DNA from: a virus
Virus record (IMG/VR): IMGVR_UViG_3300010412_000050
Coordinates: 1 to 37,875 of that record
Strand: one strand, 5' to 3'
DNA: 37,875 nt
The notes beneath the pieces were generated by a model. The model made no database searches and was not told where the DNA came from. It saw only the letters and a list, made by a program, of their open reading frames with translations. Within the stretch, counting starts at the first letter, position 1; each line of letters opens with the position of its first letter. Positions 25,200 to 32,639 of the stretch are shown piece by piece. Made by a program: the position numbers and the translations under genes.

Positions 25200-25597
25200 C
25201 TCGCCTCCTTCCCGGCCCAGTCCGCATAGGCCGCGATTCCGGCGGCTGCGATGATCGGTGGAACGATGGCCACCCACCCGTACTTGGGGTCCTTCACGAA
25301 TCCGATGGGAGTCAGCCCCCGGTTCTTCTCCCTCGCCTCGGCATAGGCCTTCCGCATGTAGTACCCGGGCTTGGCCGAGCAGTTCTTCACCTGGATCGCG
25401 ACCGGGATCCTCCCGAAGGCATCGCTGCACTCGACATCCATCGAGCCTTCCCGGGATTCGGTGAGCACCCGGGCGGCGCGGAAGGACCACCTCCCCAGGA
25501 TCCCCCAGGCGTCCTCCAGGAGCTTCACCACCTCCCGCTCCCCGCGCTTCCCCTTCTCCCGGCTGAACTTCCCCTTACTCCTGGGCTGCGTCGGCAT
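25196..25597 (-). CDS. PD-(D/E)XK nuclease, resolvase-like (133 aa)
   Basis: The pattern GKRGEREVVKLLE (E20), GSMDVE (D54) and AIQVKN (Q69-x-K71) matches the catalytic core of small PD-(D/E)XK nucleases such as Holliday-junction resolvase-like enzymes, where the acidic residues bind metal. A basic N-terminus could bind DNA. A hydrophobic C-terminal segment (AIVPPIIAAAGIAAYA) is odd for a soluble nuclease and may be a buried helix. The ATG follows GGAGGGGAACGGG inside the upstream gene. A role in resolving replication or packaging intermediates is inferred. Confidence 0.7.
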   Translation of the reverse strand: MPTQPRSKGKFSREKGKRGEREVVKLLEDAWGILGRWSFRAARVLTESREGSMDVECSDAFGRIPVAIQVKNCSAKPGYYMRKAYAEAREKNRGLTPIGFVKDPKYGWVAIVPPIIAAAGIAAYADWAGKEAR

Positions 25598-25898
25598 TCC
25601 CGTTCCCCTCCACTCCCTGGTTAGGCTCCGTCTCCGCGAGGCCGAGCTGGTGCTTCAGCGCCTCAGCGGACTTCTTCAGCTCCACGATCGGGTTGTCGTT
25701 CCGGCTGTAGGTGGAGAGGATCACCTGGATCCCGTCGAGCAGCGTGGCGAGGTGCATGAAGTCGGACGCGAGCTTGTGGGCCTCGAGCGGCCCCTTCTCG
25801 TACGCCTTCTCCATCCCCCCGATCACCATCACCACCTGATCGTACAGGGGCTTCACCACGCTCTTGAACTCCTTGATCTTCGACTCTACCTCGGACAT
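25575..25898 (-). CDS. Hypothetical helical protein (107 aa)
   Basis: The ATG at 25898 has a strong site (GGGAGGATCG), and the codon third positions show this is the real frame in a region also spanned by the run-on of the helicase frame. The protein is helical, with a leucine/valine-rich first half (EFKSVVKPLYDQVVMVIGGMEKAYE), a middle with HKLASDFMHLATLLDGIQVIL and a Glu/Asn/Gly-rich tail. No motif or family is recognised. It lies between helicase and nuclease and may be a replication accessory factor. Confidence 0.6.
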   Translation of the reverse strand: MSEVESKIKEFKSVVKPLYDQVVMVIGGMEKAYEKGPLEAHKLASDFMHLATLLDGIQVILSTYSRNDNPIVELKKSAEALKHQLGLAETEPNQGVEGNGNADAAQE

Positions 25899-27153
25899 CC
25901 CACGATCCTCCCTTCCCGGTCAGCCGGAAATTGGTCTTGTCCACACCGATCACGATCTTCGAGAGGTCCCCGTCCATCCGGGTCTTCAGCTCGTTCAGCA
26001 CGAAGTACCCCTCGTCCTTCATCTCCTGGGTCTGGCACATGCCAGCTACCCAGTCCGCCGTCTGCACCTTGGCGATGGGCCCCGCGATGTGGGCGAGGTT
26101 CACCTCCTCCACGTCCAGGGACTGGCGGTTGCCCTGGCTCGCGGTCCAGATCGGGAAGCGTGCCTCACGCCCGAGGCGGCGCATCCCGGCGATCGACTCC
26201 CGGAAGATCCCCTGGGGATCCTGGGTCTTCGTGTACCCCACGAGGGGATCCAGGAAGTCCACGACCAGGAGGTCCACGCGCTTCTTCTCCTCCTTCAGCG
26301 TCTCCACGCAGGCCCGGAGATCCAGGTAGGAGGCGGGCTGATCGGTGAAGTCCCGGATGAACAGCTCCCCACACCTGCTCCGGAAACGGCGGAGCCTCTT
26401 CTTGAAGGTCTCCGGCTTCCGCAGGATCCTCTTCTCGGTCCACCCCAGGAGGATCTGGTCGATCCGTCGGGCCACCTTCACGGCGGGGAGATCCTGCAGC
26501 GTCACGTAGAGGACGTTCTTCCCCTGGAGGATGGCGTCCGCCGTGACGTTGCACAACCACTGGCTCTTCCCGCGACCGGTGGGCCCGATCAGGATGCAGA
26601 CCTCCCCGTTCGCGGGACCGCCCTTCATCGATCTCGTGAGCGTGGGAGCGAACCTCACCGGCAGGCACCCGGGGCGGATGTCCTGGGACCTCTCCTCGGT
26701 CGTGTCGAAGTACCGGTAGAACTTCCTCGGCTCATGCCCCACGCGAGCCGCAGCGTCGATCATGTCCCGGATGATCCCGATCTGCTCGATGCCGTCGTGC
26801 TTCGCGAGGAGGTCGATCCCCCGGTTGAGGGCGGCCTCCACGAGACGACGCTTGATGAAGATCTCCAGGGGAACCGGGTCGTCCACGGCCTTCCCCATCT
26901 GGGCGAGCACCGTGTCCACACGGGCCAGCTTCTTCGGGGAGTTCGTCTCGACCCAGTTGCGGAGCCACTCGATGGGGATCTCCTTCTTCTTGGAGGATCC
27001 CTGAAGCTCCGAGAGCGCATGGAAGAGGAGCTTCGTCTCGGTGGAGGCGAAGAACTCCTCTTCCACGTACTTCTTGAACTGGTTCCATCGCTTCCGGTTC
27101 CGGATGGAGTCCAGGAAGCGGACCTCGATTCCGGTAAGTCTCACTCCAGCCAT
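25663..27153 (-). CDS. DnaB-like replicative helicase with run-on tail (496 aa)
   Basis: Residues 190-197, GPTGRGKS, form the Walker A loop; LLVVDF (295-300) is Walker B; WTASQGNR (336-343) matches the conserved glutamine motif of the SF4 (DnaB/RecA-fold) helicases. The N-terminal 140 residues are a helical domain shorter than typical in DnaB. The functional part ends near residue 412 (VDKTNFRLTG). From about 418 the frame runs on without a stop through the 107-aa gene in another frame, giving an Arg/Gly-rich tail unlike the rest. The ATG follows GGAGGAGCTG. It would unwind DNA together with the primase and polymerase encoded in the same operon. Confidence 0.85.
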   Translation of the reverse strand: MAGVRLTGIEVRFLDSIRNRKRWNQFKKYVEEEFFASTETKLLFHALSELQGSSKKKEIPIEWLRNWVETNSPKKLARVDTVLAQMGKAVDDPVPLEIFIKRRLVEAALNRGIDLLAKHDGIEQIGIIRDMIDAAARVGHEPRKFYRYFDTTEERSQDIRPGCLPVRFAPTLTRSMKGGPANGEVCILIGPTGRGKSQWLCNVTADAILQGKNVLYVTLQDLPAVKVARRIDQILLGWTEKRILRKPETFKKRLRRFRSRCGELFIRDFTDQPASYLDLRACVETLKEEKKRVDLLVVDFLDPLVGYTKTQDPQGIFRESIAGMRRLGREARFPIWTASQGNRQSLDVEEVNLAHIAGPIAKVQTADWVAGMCQTQEMKDEGYFVLNELKTRMDGDLSKIVIGVDKTNFRLTGKGGSWDVRGRVEDQGVQERGEAPVRSGGDGDRGDGEGVREGAARGPQARVRLHAPRHAARRDPGDPLHLQPERQPDRGAEEVR

Positions 27154-27281
27154 GGTGGTTCAGCTCCTCCTCCTCCGCCACCGCCACCGCAGTCCCCGAA
27201 CCAGCACGACATCATGACGAGCAGGGCGTATCCCAGGAACATGAGGATGATGTCCCGATCCCGGGGCTCGTGGCCCTCCAT
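27141..27281 (-). CDS. Small membrane protein with polyglycine stretch (46 aa)
   Basis: The ATG overlaps the upstream stop (TGATG) and the 3' end overlaps the helicase start by 13 bp. The product has a charged MEGHEPRDRD start, a hydrophobic helix (IILMFLGYALLVMMS) and then CWFGDC followed by eight glycines and EPPWLE. It would be a single-span membrane peptide. Its place in the replication operon is odd. Coupling on both sides supports it; function unknown. Confidence 0.5.
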   Translation of the reverse strand: MEGHEPRDRDIILMFLGYALLVMMSCWFGDCGGGGGGGGAEPPWLE

Positions 27282-27490
27282 CACTCCAGCCCCGACATCC
27301 GGTAGCGCCGATCCCTGTCCTTCTTCGCTCGCTCCACCGTGATCCCGTGCTCGTACTCCTTGTACTTCGAGCACTTCCTCGAGTGGAAGTCCCCCACGAT
27401 GTGGAAGCACTCGAGGCACCTCCGGGGACCTCCCTGGTCAGGCGTCAGCGGATCGGTCGCCAGCACCCGTGGATCCAACCGGTTCTCCAT
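27281..27490 (-). CDS. Small zinc-ribbon-like protein (69 aa)
   Basis: The ATG at 27490 follows a purine-rich region. The product contains a CLEC pair (residues 25-28), then FHIVGDFHSRKC, giving three cysteines and two histidines that could coordinate zinc. The rest is charged and basic (ERAKKDRDRRYR). Small zinc-binding proteins are common in phage early operons, where they bind nucleic acid or host polymerase, but no family can be assigned. The 5' end overlaps the upstream gene by 53 bp. Confidence 0.55.
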   Translation of the reverse strand: MENRLDPRVLATDPLTPDQGGPRRCLECFHIVGDFHSRKCSKYKEYEHGITVERAKKDRDRRYRMSGLE

Positions 27491-27677
27491 CCCCTTCCTC
27501 CTTCTTCTTTTCGGGCAGCTCCAACTGCAGCAGCGTGATCGAGATCATCCCCACGAGTTCCTCCCTCTCCCTCTCCGGGAGGACGAGGGCGGAAAGAACC
27601 ATGCTCAACATCACCTTGGCATGGTGGCGCTCCTCCCCCTCCAAGGTCAGGATCTGGTCCACAAAGTCCTTCTTCAT
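27438..27677 (-). CDS. Hypothetical helical protein (79 aa)
   Basis: The ATG at 27677 overlaps the stop of the nuclease gene (ATGA). The N-terminal 60 residues are helical and amphipathic (KVMLSMVLSALVLPEREREELVGM), and the C-terminal tail is Gly/Asp/Ser-rich and probably disordered; it is encoded in the region overlapped by the next gene. No known motif. It is translationally coupled to the Cas4-like nuclease. Confidence 0.55.
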   Translation of the reverse strand: MKKDFVDQILTLEGEERHHAKVMLSMVLSALVLPEREREELVGMISITLLQLELPEKKKEEGDGEPVGSTGAGDRSADA

Positions 27678-28429
27678 CGTGCGGCCTCCCCCCAGCACTC
27701 GTGCTTGTACCGGCACCACTTGCACCACAAGGTCTCCGGGTCCTGGTAGTCCCGAAGCGGGGGCTCCCCGGATACGGCGTGCTTGACGATCATCCGCCAC
27801 CGGTCCCGGATCCTCTCCCATGCCGCCTGACTGAACGACATCTTCCAGAACGAGACCTGACTCGTGTTCTTGTTCTTGATCGCGAACAGCGTCTCGTGGA
27901 TCTTCGAGAGGTGCATGTAGACCGTGGCCTGGGCCCGGTAGCCTGGGTGGATCACGTCCAGCGGGTTCTTCTCCAGCCGCCTCCACGACCAGTCCGCGAG
28001 CCCCTTCACCTCCAGGATCATCGGCACTTCGGGTGCCGAACTCAACTGGATAATGCCGTCGATCCGGGTACGGATCCGGTAGAAAGGCTTCCCCTTCTTC
28101 CGGACCGTGACCCGGAACGACTTCTCCTCCGAGTGGACGACGTGATCCATCTCCTTCAGCCAATGGACCACGCTGGCCTGATGGGCCTCGCCGTCGTACA
28201 TCCGCATGATCCCCTCGACGGAGTCCGGGACGGACTTCTCCCGGAGCACCAGCTCGTACCACTCCTGACGGGGGCAGCTCCCGGCGGAGGAGGCGTAGAA
28301 GATCGGGACCTTGACCCCCTCGATCTCCTCCCACCTGGGGAACTCGGTCATGTCGGAGACCTTCTTGGCGGCCAGCTTGTTCTCGAGCGTGGCCTTGGCG
28401 AAGACCCGATCAGTCCAGTTGTCCAGCAC
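27674..28429 (-). CDS. Cas4/RecB-like PD-(D/E)XK exonuclease with Fe-S cysteines (251 aa)
   Basis: The catalytic residues are visible: D124 in RIDGI, E140-x-K142 in ILEVKGL and Q167 in YRAQATVYM, the RecB-type nuclease pattern. One cysteine near the N-terminus (C52 in SCPRQEWYE) and three at the C-terminus (C236, C239, C245 in WCKWCRYKHEC) match the four-cysteine iron-sulfur arrangement of Cas4/AddB-type nucleases. It would degrade or process DNA ends, for recombination or host DNA breakdown. There is no CRISPR array. The GTG at 28429 starts 1 bp after the previous stop. Confidence 0.8.
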   Translation of the reverse strand: MLDNWTDRVFAKATLENKLAAKKVSDMTEFPRWEEIEGVKVPIFYASSAGSCPRQEWYELVLREKSVPDSVEGIMRMYDGEAHQASVVHWLKEMDHVVHSEEKSFRVTVRKKGKPFYRIRTRIDGIIQLSSAPEVPMILEVKGLADWSWRRLEKNPLDVIHPGYRAQATVYMHLSKIHETLFAIKNKNTSQVSFWKMSFSQAAWERIRDRWRMIVKHAVSGEPPLRDYQDPETLWCKWCRYKHECWGEAAR

Positions 28430-28430
28430 G

Positions 28431-28646
28431 TCAGTCCCCCTTCTTGTCGAACATGTCGATCGTGTCAGGATCCTTCTGCTGGACGATCTTCGGGGCCTTC
28501 CCCCACTCGACCACGTCCTCGAAGATGAACACCACGTGCCCGGTCGGGAACCGCACATGCGGCATCCCGGCCTGCACGTTGCTCTCCACGTCGTTGATGC
28601 TCATCCCCAACGCGTTCGAGAGCTGTCCTGGCGTCATGACCAGCAT
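28431..28646 (-). CDS. Small HTH protein, MerR/excisionase-like (71 aa)
   Basis: The ATG at 28646 overlaps the upstream stop (TGATG); a GTG one codon earlier is possible. The layout MTPGQLSNALGMSINDVE, then AGMPHVRFPTGHVVFIFEDVVEW, is the helix-turn-helix plus wing of MerR-like or excisionase-like DNA-binding domains, which typically read T-x-x-x-A-x-x-LG, then GMP, then a beta wing and a tryptophan. A short acidic tail follows. It could regulate the operon or bind a nucleoprotein complex. With no integrase in view, excision is unlikely. Confidence 0.55.
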   Translation of the reverse strand: MLVMTPGQLSNALGMSINDVESNVQAGMPHVRFPTGHVVFIFEDVVEWGKAPKIVQQKDPDTIDMFDKKGD

Positions 28647-29362
28647 CACTCGTCCCCTTCCTCATCCGCCTCCCGGCGGTGCTTCTTCCCCTTCTTGCCG
28701 CTCTTCTTCATGAGGAGCGACTGCCCGAGGCCTTCGTACGCGTCCTCGTACTTGTCGACCAGGATGTTCCGGATCTCCTTCGCGGAGAGCAGGTCACCAC
28801 CCTTCGTGAGATCGTGCGCCTGCTCCTCCCAGTCCTCGGGGAGCTTCATCGTGGTGCGGGAGGCGGTGATCTTGTAGCGGGTCTGGAGCTTCTCGCCGCG
28901 CTTCGTGACGGTCAGGCAGTACCCGTCGTTCTCGTCGGTGAAGTCGCCCCACTCGTCGTCCTCGAGAAGCTCGATCATGTCCTCGATGCGGGCCGCCGAC
29001 GGGCTCCACACCTTGACCTGCCCCTCGTCGTCGGTGATCACGTTCACGTTGTAGCGGATCTTCGCCCGGAGATCCCGGGCCGCATCCTGGAGAGCGGAAC
29101 TCTCAGACGTGGAGAACAACGTGGCACACGTGCAGGCCGGGCACGGGTCCGCCGTGTTCGCGAGGCAGCGGAAGAACTTCGCCCCGCCGTGGTCCGTCCC
29201 CACGCGGTGCTCGTAGAACGAGCCGAAGAACGCGTCGGGATCGCTCTTGCCATTCACTCCGGGGAGGACCCGGATCTTGTTCTTGCCCTGGGAAGGCTTC
29301 CAGAAGATCCCTCCCCGACTCTCCTGCGCCCGCTTCCTCATCGCATCGACATCGTACGGCAT
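28646..29362 (-). CDS. Single-stranded DNA-binding protein, gp32-like (238 aa)
   Basis: The ATG follows GAAGGAGGACTGAG, 1 bp after the polymerase stop. The N-terminal part (KNKIRVLPG ... FYEHRV) and a zinc-ligand set H52, C66, C74, C77 (in RCLANTADPCPAC) match the zinc-binding core of T4 gp32-type ssDNA-binding proteins. The C-terminal tail, lysine-rich then acidic (RREADEEGDE), is the usual protein-interaction tail. It would coat ssDNA during replication and recruit the polymerase and helicase. Confidence 0.8.
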   Translation of the reverse strand: MPYDVDAMRKRAQESRGGIFWKPSQGKNKIRVLPGVNGKSDPDAFFGSFYEHRVGTDHGGAKFFRCLANTADPCPACTCATLFSTSESSALQDAARDLRAKIRYNVNVITDDEGQVKVWSPSAARIEDMIELLEDDEWGDFTDENDGYCLTVTKRGEKLQTRYKITASRTTMKLPEDWEEQAHDLTKGGDLLSAKEIRNILVDKYEDAYEGLGQSLLMKKSGKKGKKHRREADEEGDE

Positions 29363-29363
29363 C

Positions 29364-31775
29364 TCAGTCCTCCTTCTTCCACTCGGTCAGCTCACCCCAG
29401 TTCGGTCCGTACCCGATATCAACCTTCATAGGCACCGTGATTTTCACGCCAAACCTCGAGGTCCTGGGATTCTCGCACAGCTCTTGCACCGCTGTCAACA
29501 CCTCAGAAAACTCCTCCGGATGGACATCCAGGACGATGGAGTCGTGGACGGTGGCGATGATCCGGCTCTCCATCTTCCCTTCCCGGAGCCAGTTCCAGAG
29601 GTCGTTCATGCAAACCAGGGTCACCGCCGCCGCGTCGGACTGGATCGGGAAGTTCACGGCCTGCCGGAGCGCATGGGACCCCTCCTCGCTCTGGGGGTCG
29701 GTGACCTCCAGGTGCCGCACCCTCCCGAAGAGGGACCGGGTCCTGCCCGTGAGGAGGACCTCCTGCCGGATCTTCCGGGTCCAGGCACGGACCTTCGGGT
29801 ACTGGGACCAGTAGGCGGAGAGGAACTCCCTGGCCGTCTCGAACTCCATCCCCGTCTCCCCAGAGAGCCTCCCGGCGGACATCCCGTAGAGGATCCCGAA
29901 GTTGATGGTCTTCGCGAGATACCGCTGCTCCTTCTCGACGTTCTCCTCGGGGATGTTGAAGATGGCGGCAGCCGTGGTCCGGTGGATGTCCCCGTCCTTC
30001 TCGAAGACCTCCAGCATCCTCTCCTCGCCCGAGGTCATGGCCAGGATCCTCAGCTCCATCTGCGAGAAGTCAGCCTGCACGATCTTCCCGCTCGGGAACC
30101 TGGAGACGAAGACGCTCTTCACGTTCTTCGGCACCTGTTGGAGGTTCGGGTTCCGGCACGAGAGCCTCCCCGTGACCGTGCCCGTCAGGCTGTAGATCGG
30201 GTGGACCCTCCCGTCCCAGCCGATGTGCTTCTCCCGGAGCGGGGTCAGGAAGGCCGTCTCCAGCTTGTGGAGCGCACGGTACTTCAGGTAGTTCTCGATG
30301 AACTCCTTGCGGTCCCCGTCCACCTTCTTCTGCCGGAGGATCTTCTCGAGCGCCGGGGTGGAGACGGACGGCTGCTTCTGCGGAGTGAACGTGTGGCACT
30401 TGATCCCCATGTTCTCGTAGAGGACGGTAGCCACCTGCCGGGAACTGGCGAGGTTGATCTCCCCGGCCACCTCGTAGAGCTTCGCCGTGATGGCCCGCCG
30501 TTCCTTCTTGAACCTGCGGGAGAGGATGTCGACCTCGTCCCGGTCCACGAGAATCCCGTCAAGCTCCACGTCCACGAGGGTACGGAGCGTCTCCATCATC
30601 AGCTTGAACGGGCGCTCGAGCCTCTGCGCCTTGAGCTGGAACCGGAACAGCTTCCGCAACCGGTACGTGGCGTCGGCATCCATCGCGTTGTACTGGAGCA
30701 GTTCCTTCGTCACCTCGGTGAACGTCCCACGCTTCTGCTTCATCCCGTCGGCGTAGTGCCCCATGGGCGTGAAGCGTGCGGCAAGATGCTCGAGGCTCTT
30801 GTCGGGGTAGTCCTCGGAGATCAGGTGCCATGCCACGAGAGTGTCCCACACCGGGCCCCGGACCTTCCACCCCTCCTTCGCCAGCCACAGGAGGTCGAAC
30901 TTCAGGTTGTGTCCGATCTTCGTGTGGCGCTCGCTCGAGACTTTCGACACCGCACGGCGACAAGCACGCCCGTTCCCGAACTCGTAGGCTGCCGCCTGGA
31001 GCGGCGTGGACGACACGGCGACCGAAAGGATCCGGGCGTCCTTCGCCCACGGGTTGAACGTCGTGGTCTCCAGATCGATCGAGAACCGCTTCCCCACCTT
31101 GTAGGGCTCGGCCTCTTCCCCCTCCGCCTGGAGCACGTACTTCCTCGTCTTCGGGTCCTCGATCCCCTCATCCCCTTTCCCGAGGTAGATCTTCTGGATC
31201 CAGCGGAGGTCATCGATCACGACCTGCCTCAACGCAGGCATGCGGAAGATGGCCGCCGGATGGTAGGTGCCGGTGACCACCACTTCCCTCCGGCGCTTCC
31301 GCCACGAACTGCGCTTCTCCCGGAACTGCCGCTCGATGGTGAACGTCTTCCGGCGGAAGTCCTTGACCGACACTCCCGAGAACTGGTCCTTCATCGTGGA
31401 GAACGCCGTGTTGCCGAGGCACACGATCATCCTCGGGCGCACCTGCTCGATCGCGGGCCACATGTGCCTCGCGGAGCAGGCGAGGATCTCCCGCTTCGTC
31501 GGCTTGCGGTTCGAGGGTGGCCTGCACCACGTCGTGTTCGTGATCGCGTAGGGGAGTTCCCACTCGGCCTCCTCCAGGAGATCGAGCAGCAGCTTCCCGG
31601 CAGCCCCCACGAAGGGGCGTCCTCTCCGCTCCTCCTCCGCTCCCGGGGCCTCGCCCAGGAACAGGATGTTGCATCGCGCCGGACCCGTTCCCGTGCAGTA
31701 CCCGACCCTCCCCGCCGTCTGATGGAGGGCGCAGTCCCGACACTTCGGGTCACGTGCATCGTCCCAGTAGCCCAC
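29364..31775 (-). CDS. polA: Fused uracil-DNA glycosylase / 3'-5' exonuclease / DNA polymerase I (803 aa)
   Basis: Domain 1 (1-195) is a family-4-type uracil-DNA glycosylase: GEAPGAEEE and GRPFVGAAG (41-60), HPAA (172-175) and four Fe-S cysteines (C12, C15, C84, C100). Domain 2 (about 225-385) is a DnaQ-like exonuclease with intact D234/E236 (SIDLETT), D294 (GHNLKFD) and YNAMD (362-366). Domain 3 is family-A polymerase: motif A QADFSQMELRILA with D569, motif B R618-K622-F626-Y630, motif C VHDS with D745. The GTG start follows AAAGGGG and lies in a small hairpin. It replicates the phage genome; the glycosylase may handle uracil in template or product. Fused UDG-like domains are known in some phage polymerases, so the layout is rare but not unique. 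Confidence 0.92.
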   Translation of the reverse strand: MGYWDDARDPKCRDCALHQTAGRVGYCTGTGPARCNILFLGEAPGAEEERRGRPFVGAAGKLLLDLLEEAEWELPYAITNTTWCRPPSNRKPTKREILACSARHMWPAIEQVRPRMIVCLGNTAFSTMKDQFSGVSVKDFRRKTFTIERQFREKRSSWRKRRREVVVTGTYHPAAIFRMPALRQVVIDDLRWIQKIYLGKGDEGIEDPKTRKYVLQAEGEEAEPYKVGKRFSIDLETTTFNPWAKDARILSVAVSSTPLQAAAYEFGNGRACRRAVSKVSSERHTKIGHNLKFDLLWLAKEGWKVRGPVWDTLVAWHLISEDYPDKSLEHLAARFTPMGHYADGMKQKRGTFTEVTKELLQYNAMDADATYRLRKLFRFQLKAQRLERPFKLMMETLRTLVDVELDGILVDRDEVDILSRRFKKERRAITAKLYEVAGEINLASSRQVATVLYENMGIKCHTFTPQKQPSVSTPALEKILRQKKVDGDRKEFIENYLKYRALHKLETAFLTPLREKHIGWDGRVHPIYSLTGTVTGRLSCRNPNLQQVPKNVKSVFVSRFPSGKIVQADFSQMELRILAMTSGEERMLEVFEKDGDIHRTTAAAIFNIPEENVEKEQRYLAKTINFGILYGMSAGRLSGETGMEFETAREFLSAYWSQYPKVRAWTRKIRQEVLLTGRTRSLFGRVRHLEVTDPQSEEGSHALRQAVNFPIQSDAAAVTLVCMNDLWNWLREGKMESRIIATVHDSIVLDVHPEEFSEVLTAVQELCENPRTSRFGVKITVPMKVDIGYGPNWGELTEWKKED

Positions 31776-31781
31776 GGTGTT

Positions 31782-31795
31782 CCCCTTTCAAGGGG
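31782..31795 (-). promoter_or_regulatory. Hairpin covering the polymerase ribosome binding site
   Basis: In the leftward mRNA the sequence CCCCT-TGAA-AGGGG folds into a 5-bp stem with a UGAA loop. The 3' arm contains the AAGGGG Shine-Dalgarno sequence, 6 nt from the GTG start of the polymerase gene. The hairpin could limit polymerase translation, and an RNA-binding protein could modulate it, as with T4 regA/gp43-type control. This is a structural reading only. Confidence 0.5.
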
Positions 31796-31922
31796 CTCGG
31801 GGACTCGCGGGTGAAAGGAGGAAAGCCCACGAGAAAGGAGAGGCTGGAGTTCTCCTGGATCGCCCGAGCAGTTCCGGCCTATCGATCCCTTGGCCCAACT
31901 GCAGGTTTTCTACTTCCAGTAC

Positions 31923-32639
31923 TTACCCTACGATCACCTTCCCGTCAAGCAGCCAGTCCCGGGAGGTGAACCCGTTCGCTCCCCAGATGATGTGCGAGCC
32001 GTTCCCACCGGTGGTCCTGGCGAGCGTCAGCACGCCGTCTCCCAGGGACCTCCCCGCGCTGACCTCGTAGCACAGGTAGGTCGGGTACACCGCCGTCCTC
32101 CAGTCCACCGGGGGATCCCCGGCGCAGTTGATCACGACGGGGCAGCGGTTGTTGACCATCGTGACCAGCGTGCTGGTGTACGCCCTCCACCGGAGGAGGA
32201 TCTGCTCCTCGGCCTCGGCGTCGGTACGACCGGAGTGCCAGTGGGGCTTCACGAGGTTGGTCGCCCAGGTGGGCATGGTCTTCCAGCACTGGTCGAAGTA
32301 GATCCCGTCGAAGGCCCCGAGGTTCCCGGTGACGAAGTTGGCGTAGTCCTCCGCCGCGTTCGGCGTGGGCTTCAGCCACGGGTGCGCCGGGTACTTCGGA
32401 TCGTGGACCTCGGGGTCGTACAGGTACTTCCCGAGAGCGACCTTCTGCGACTGGTAGATCGGGGCCGGGTAGTTGGAGATGGCCACCGCGTTCCAGTACG
32501 CGAAGATCATCGCATCTCCCGGGATGCGGTCGAGCACGGGGCCCATCGTCGGAGTGGCGATGATGATGTCCGATTCCGCGATGTCCTGCGCGTGGGTCGT
32601 GAGCTGCTGCACGGAGTTCAGGGGGAACAGTGCCTTCAT
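31923..32639 (-). CDS. Glycoside-hydrolase-like TIM-barrel protein (238 aa)
   Basis: The ATG overlaps the primase stop (TGATG) with GGAAGGAACTC upstream. Strand-end motifs of an alpha/beta barrel sugar hydrolase are visible: FAYWNAVAIS early, DGIYFDQCW at about residues 110-118 (a DGIxFD motif as in GH114 and related hydrolase-like families), VVINCAGDPPV near 168-178 and YLCYEVS near 188-194. The last would supply the acidic catalytic residue. No signal peptide. Why a carbohydrate-active enzyme lies between primase and polymerase is unclear; moron status or a role on modified DNA or host wall are possibilities. Confidence 0.6.
   Translation of the reverse strand: MKALFPLNSVQQLTTHAQDIAESDIIIATPTMGPVLDRIPGDAMIFAYWNAVAISNYPAPIYQSQKVALGKYLYDPEVHDPKYPAHPWLKPTPNAAEDYANFVTGNLGAFDGIYFDQCWKTMPTWATNLVKPHWHSGRTDAEAEEQILLRWRAYTSTLVTMVNNRCPVVINCAGDPPVDWRTAVYPTYLCYEVSAGRSLGDGVLTLARTTGGNGSHIIWGANGFTSRDWLLDGKVIVG

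Noticed and set aside
28431-28646. Phage excisionase
   Set aside because: Only the HTH pattern is similar; no integrase or attachment site in the window.
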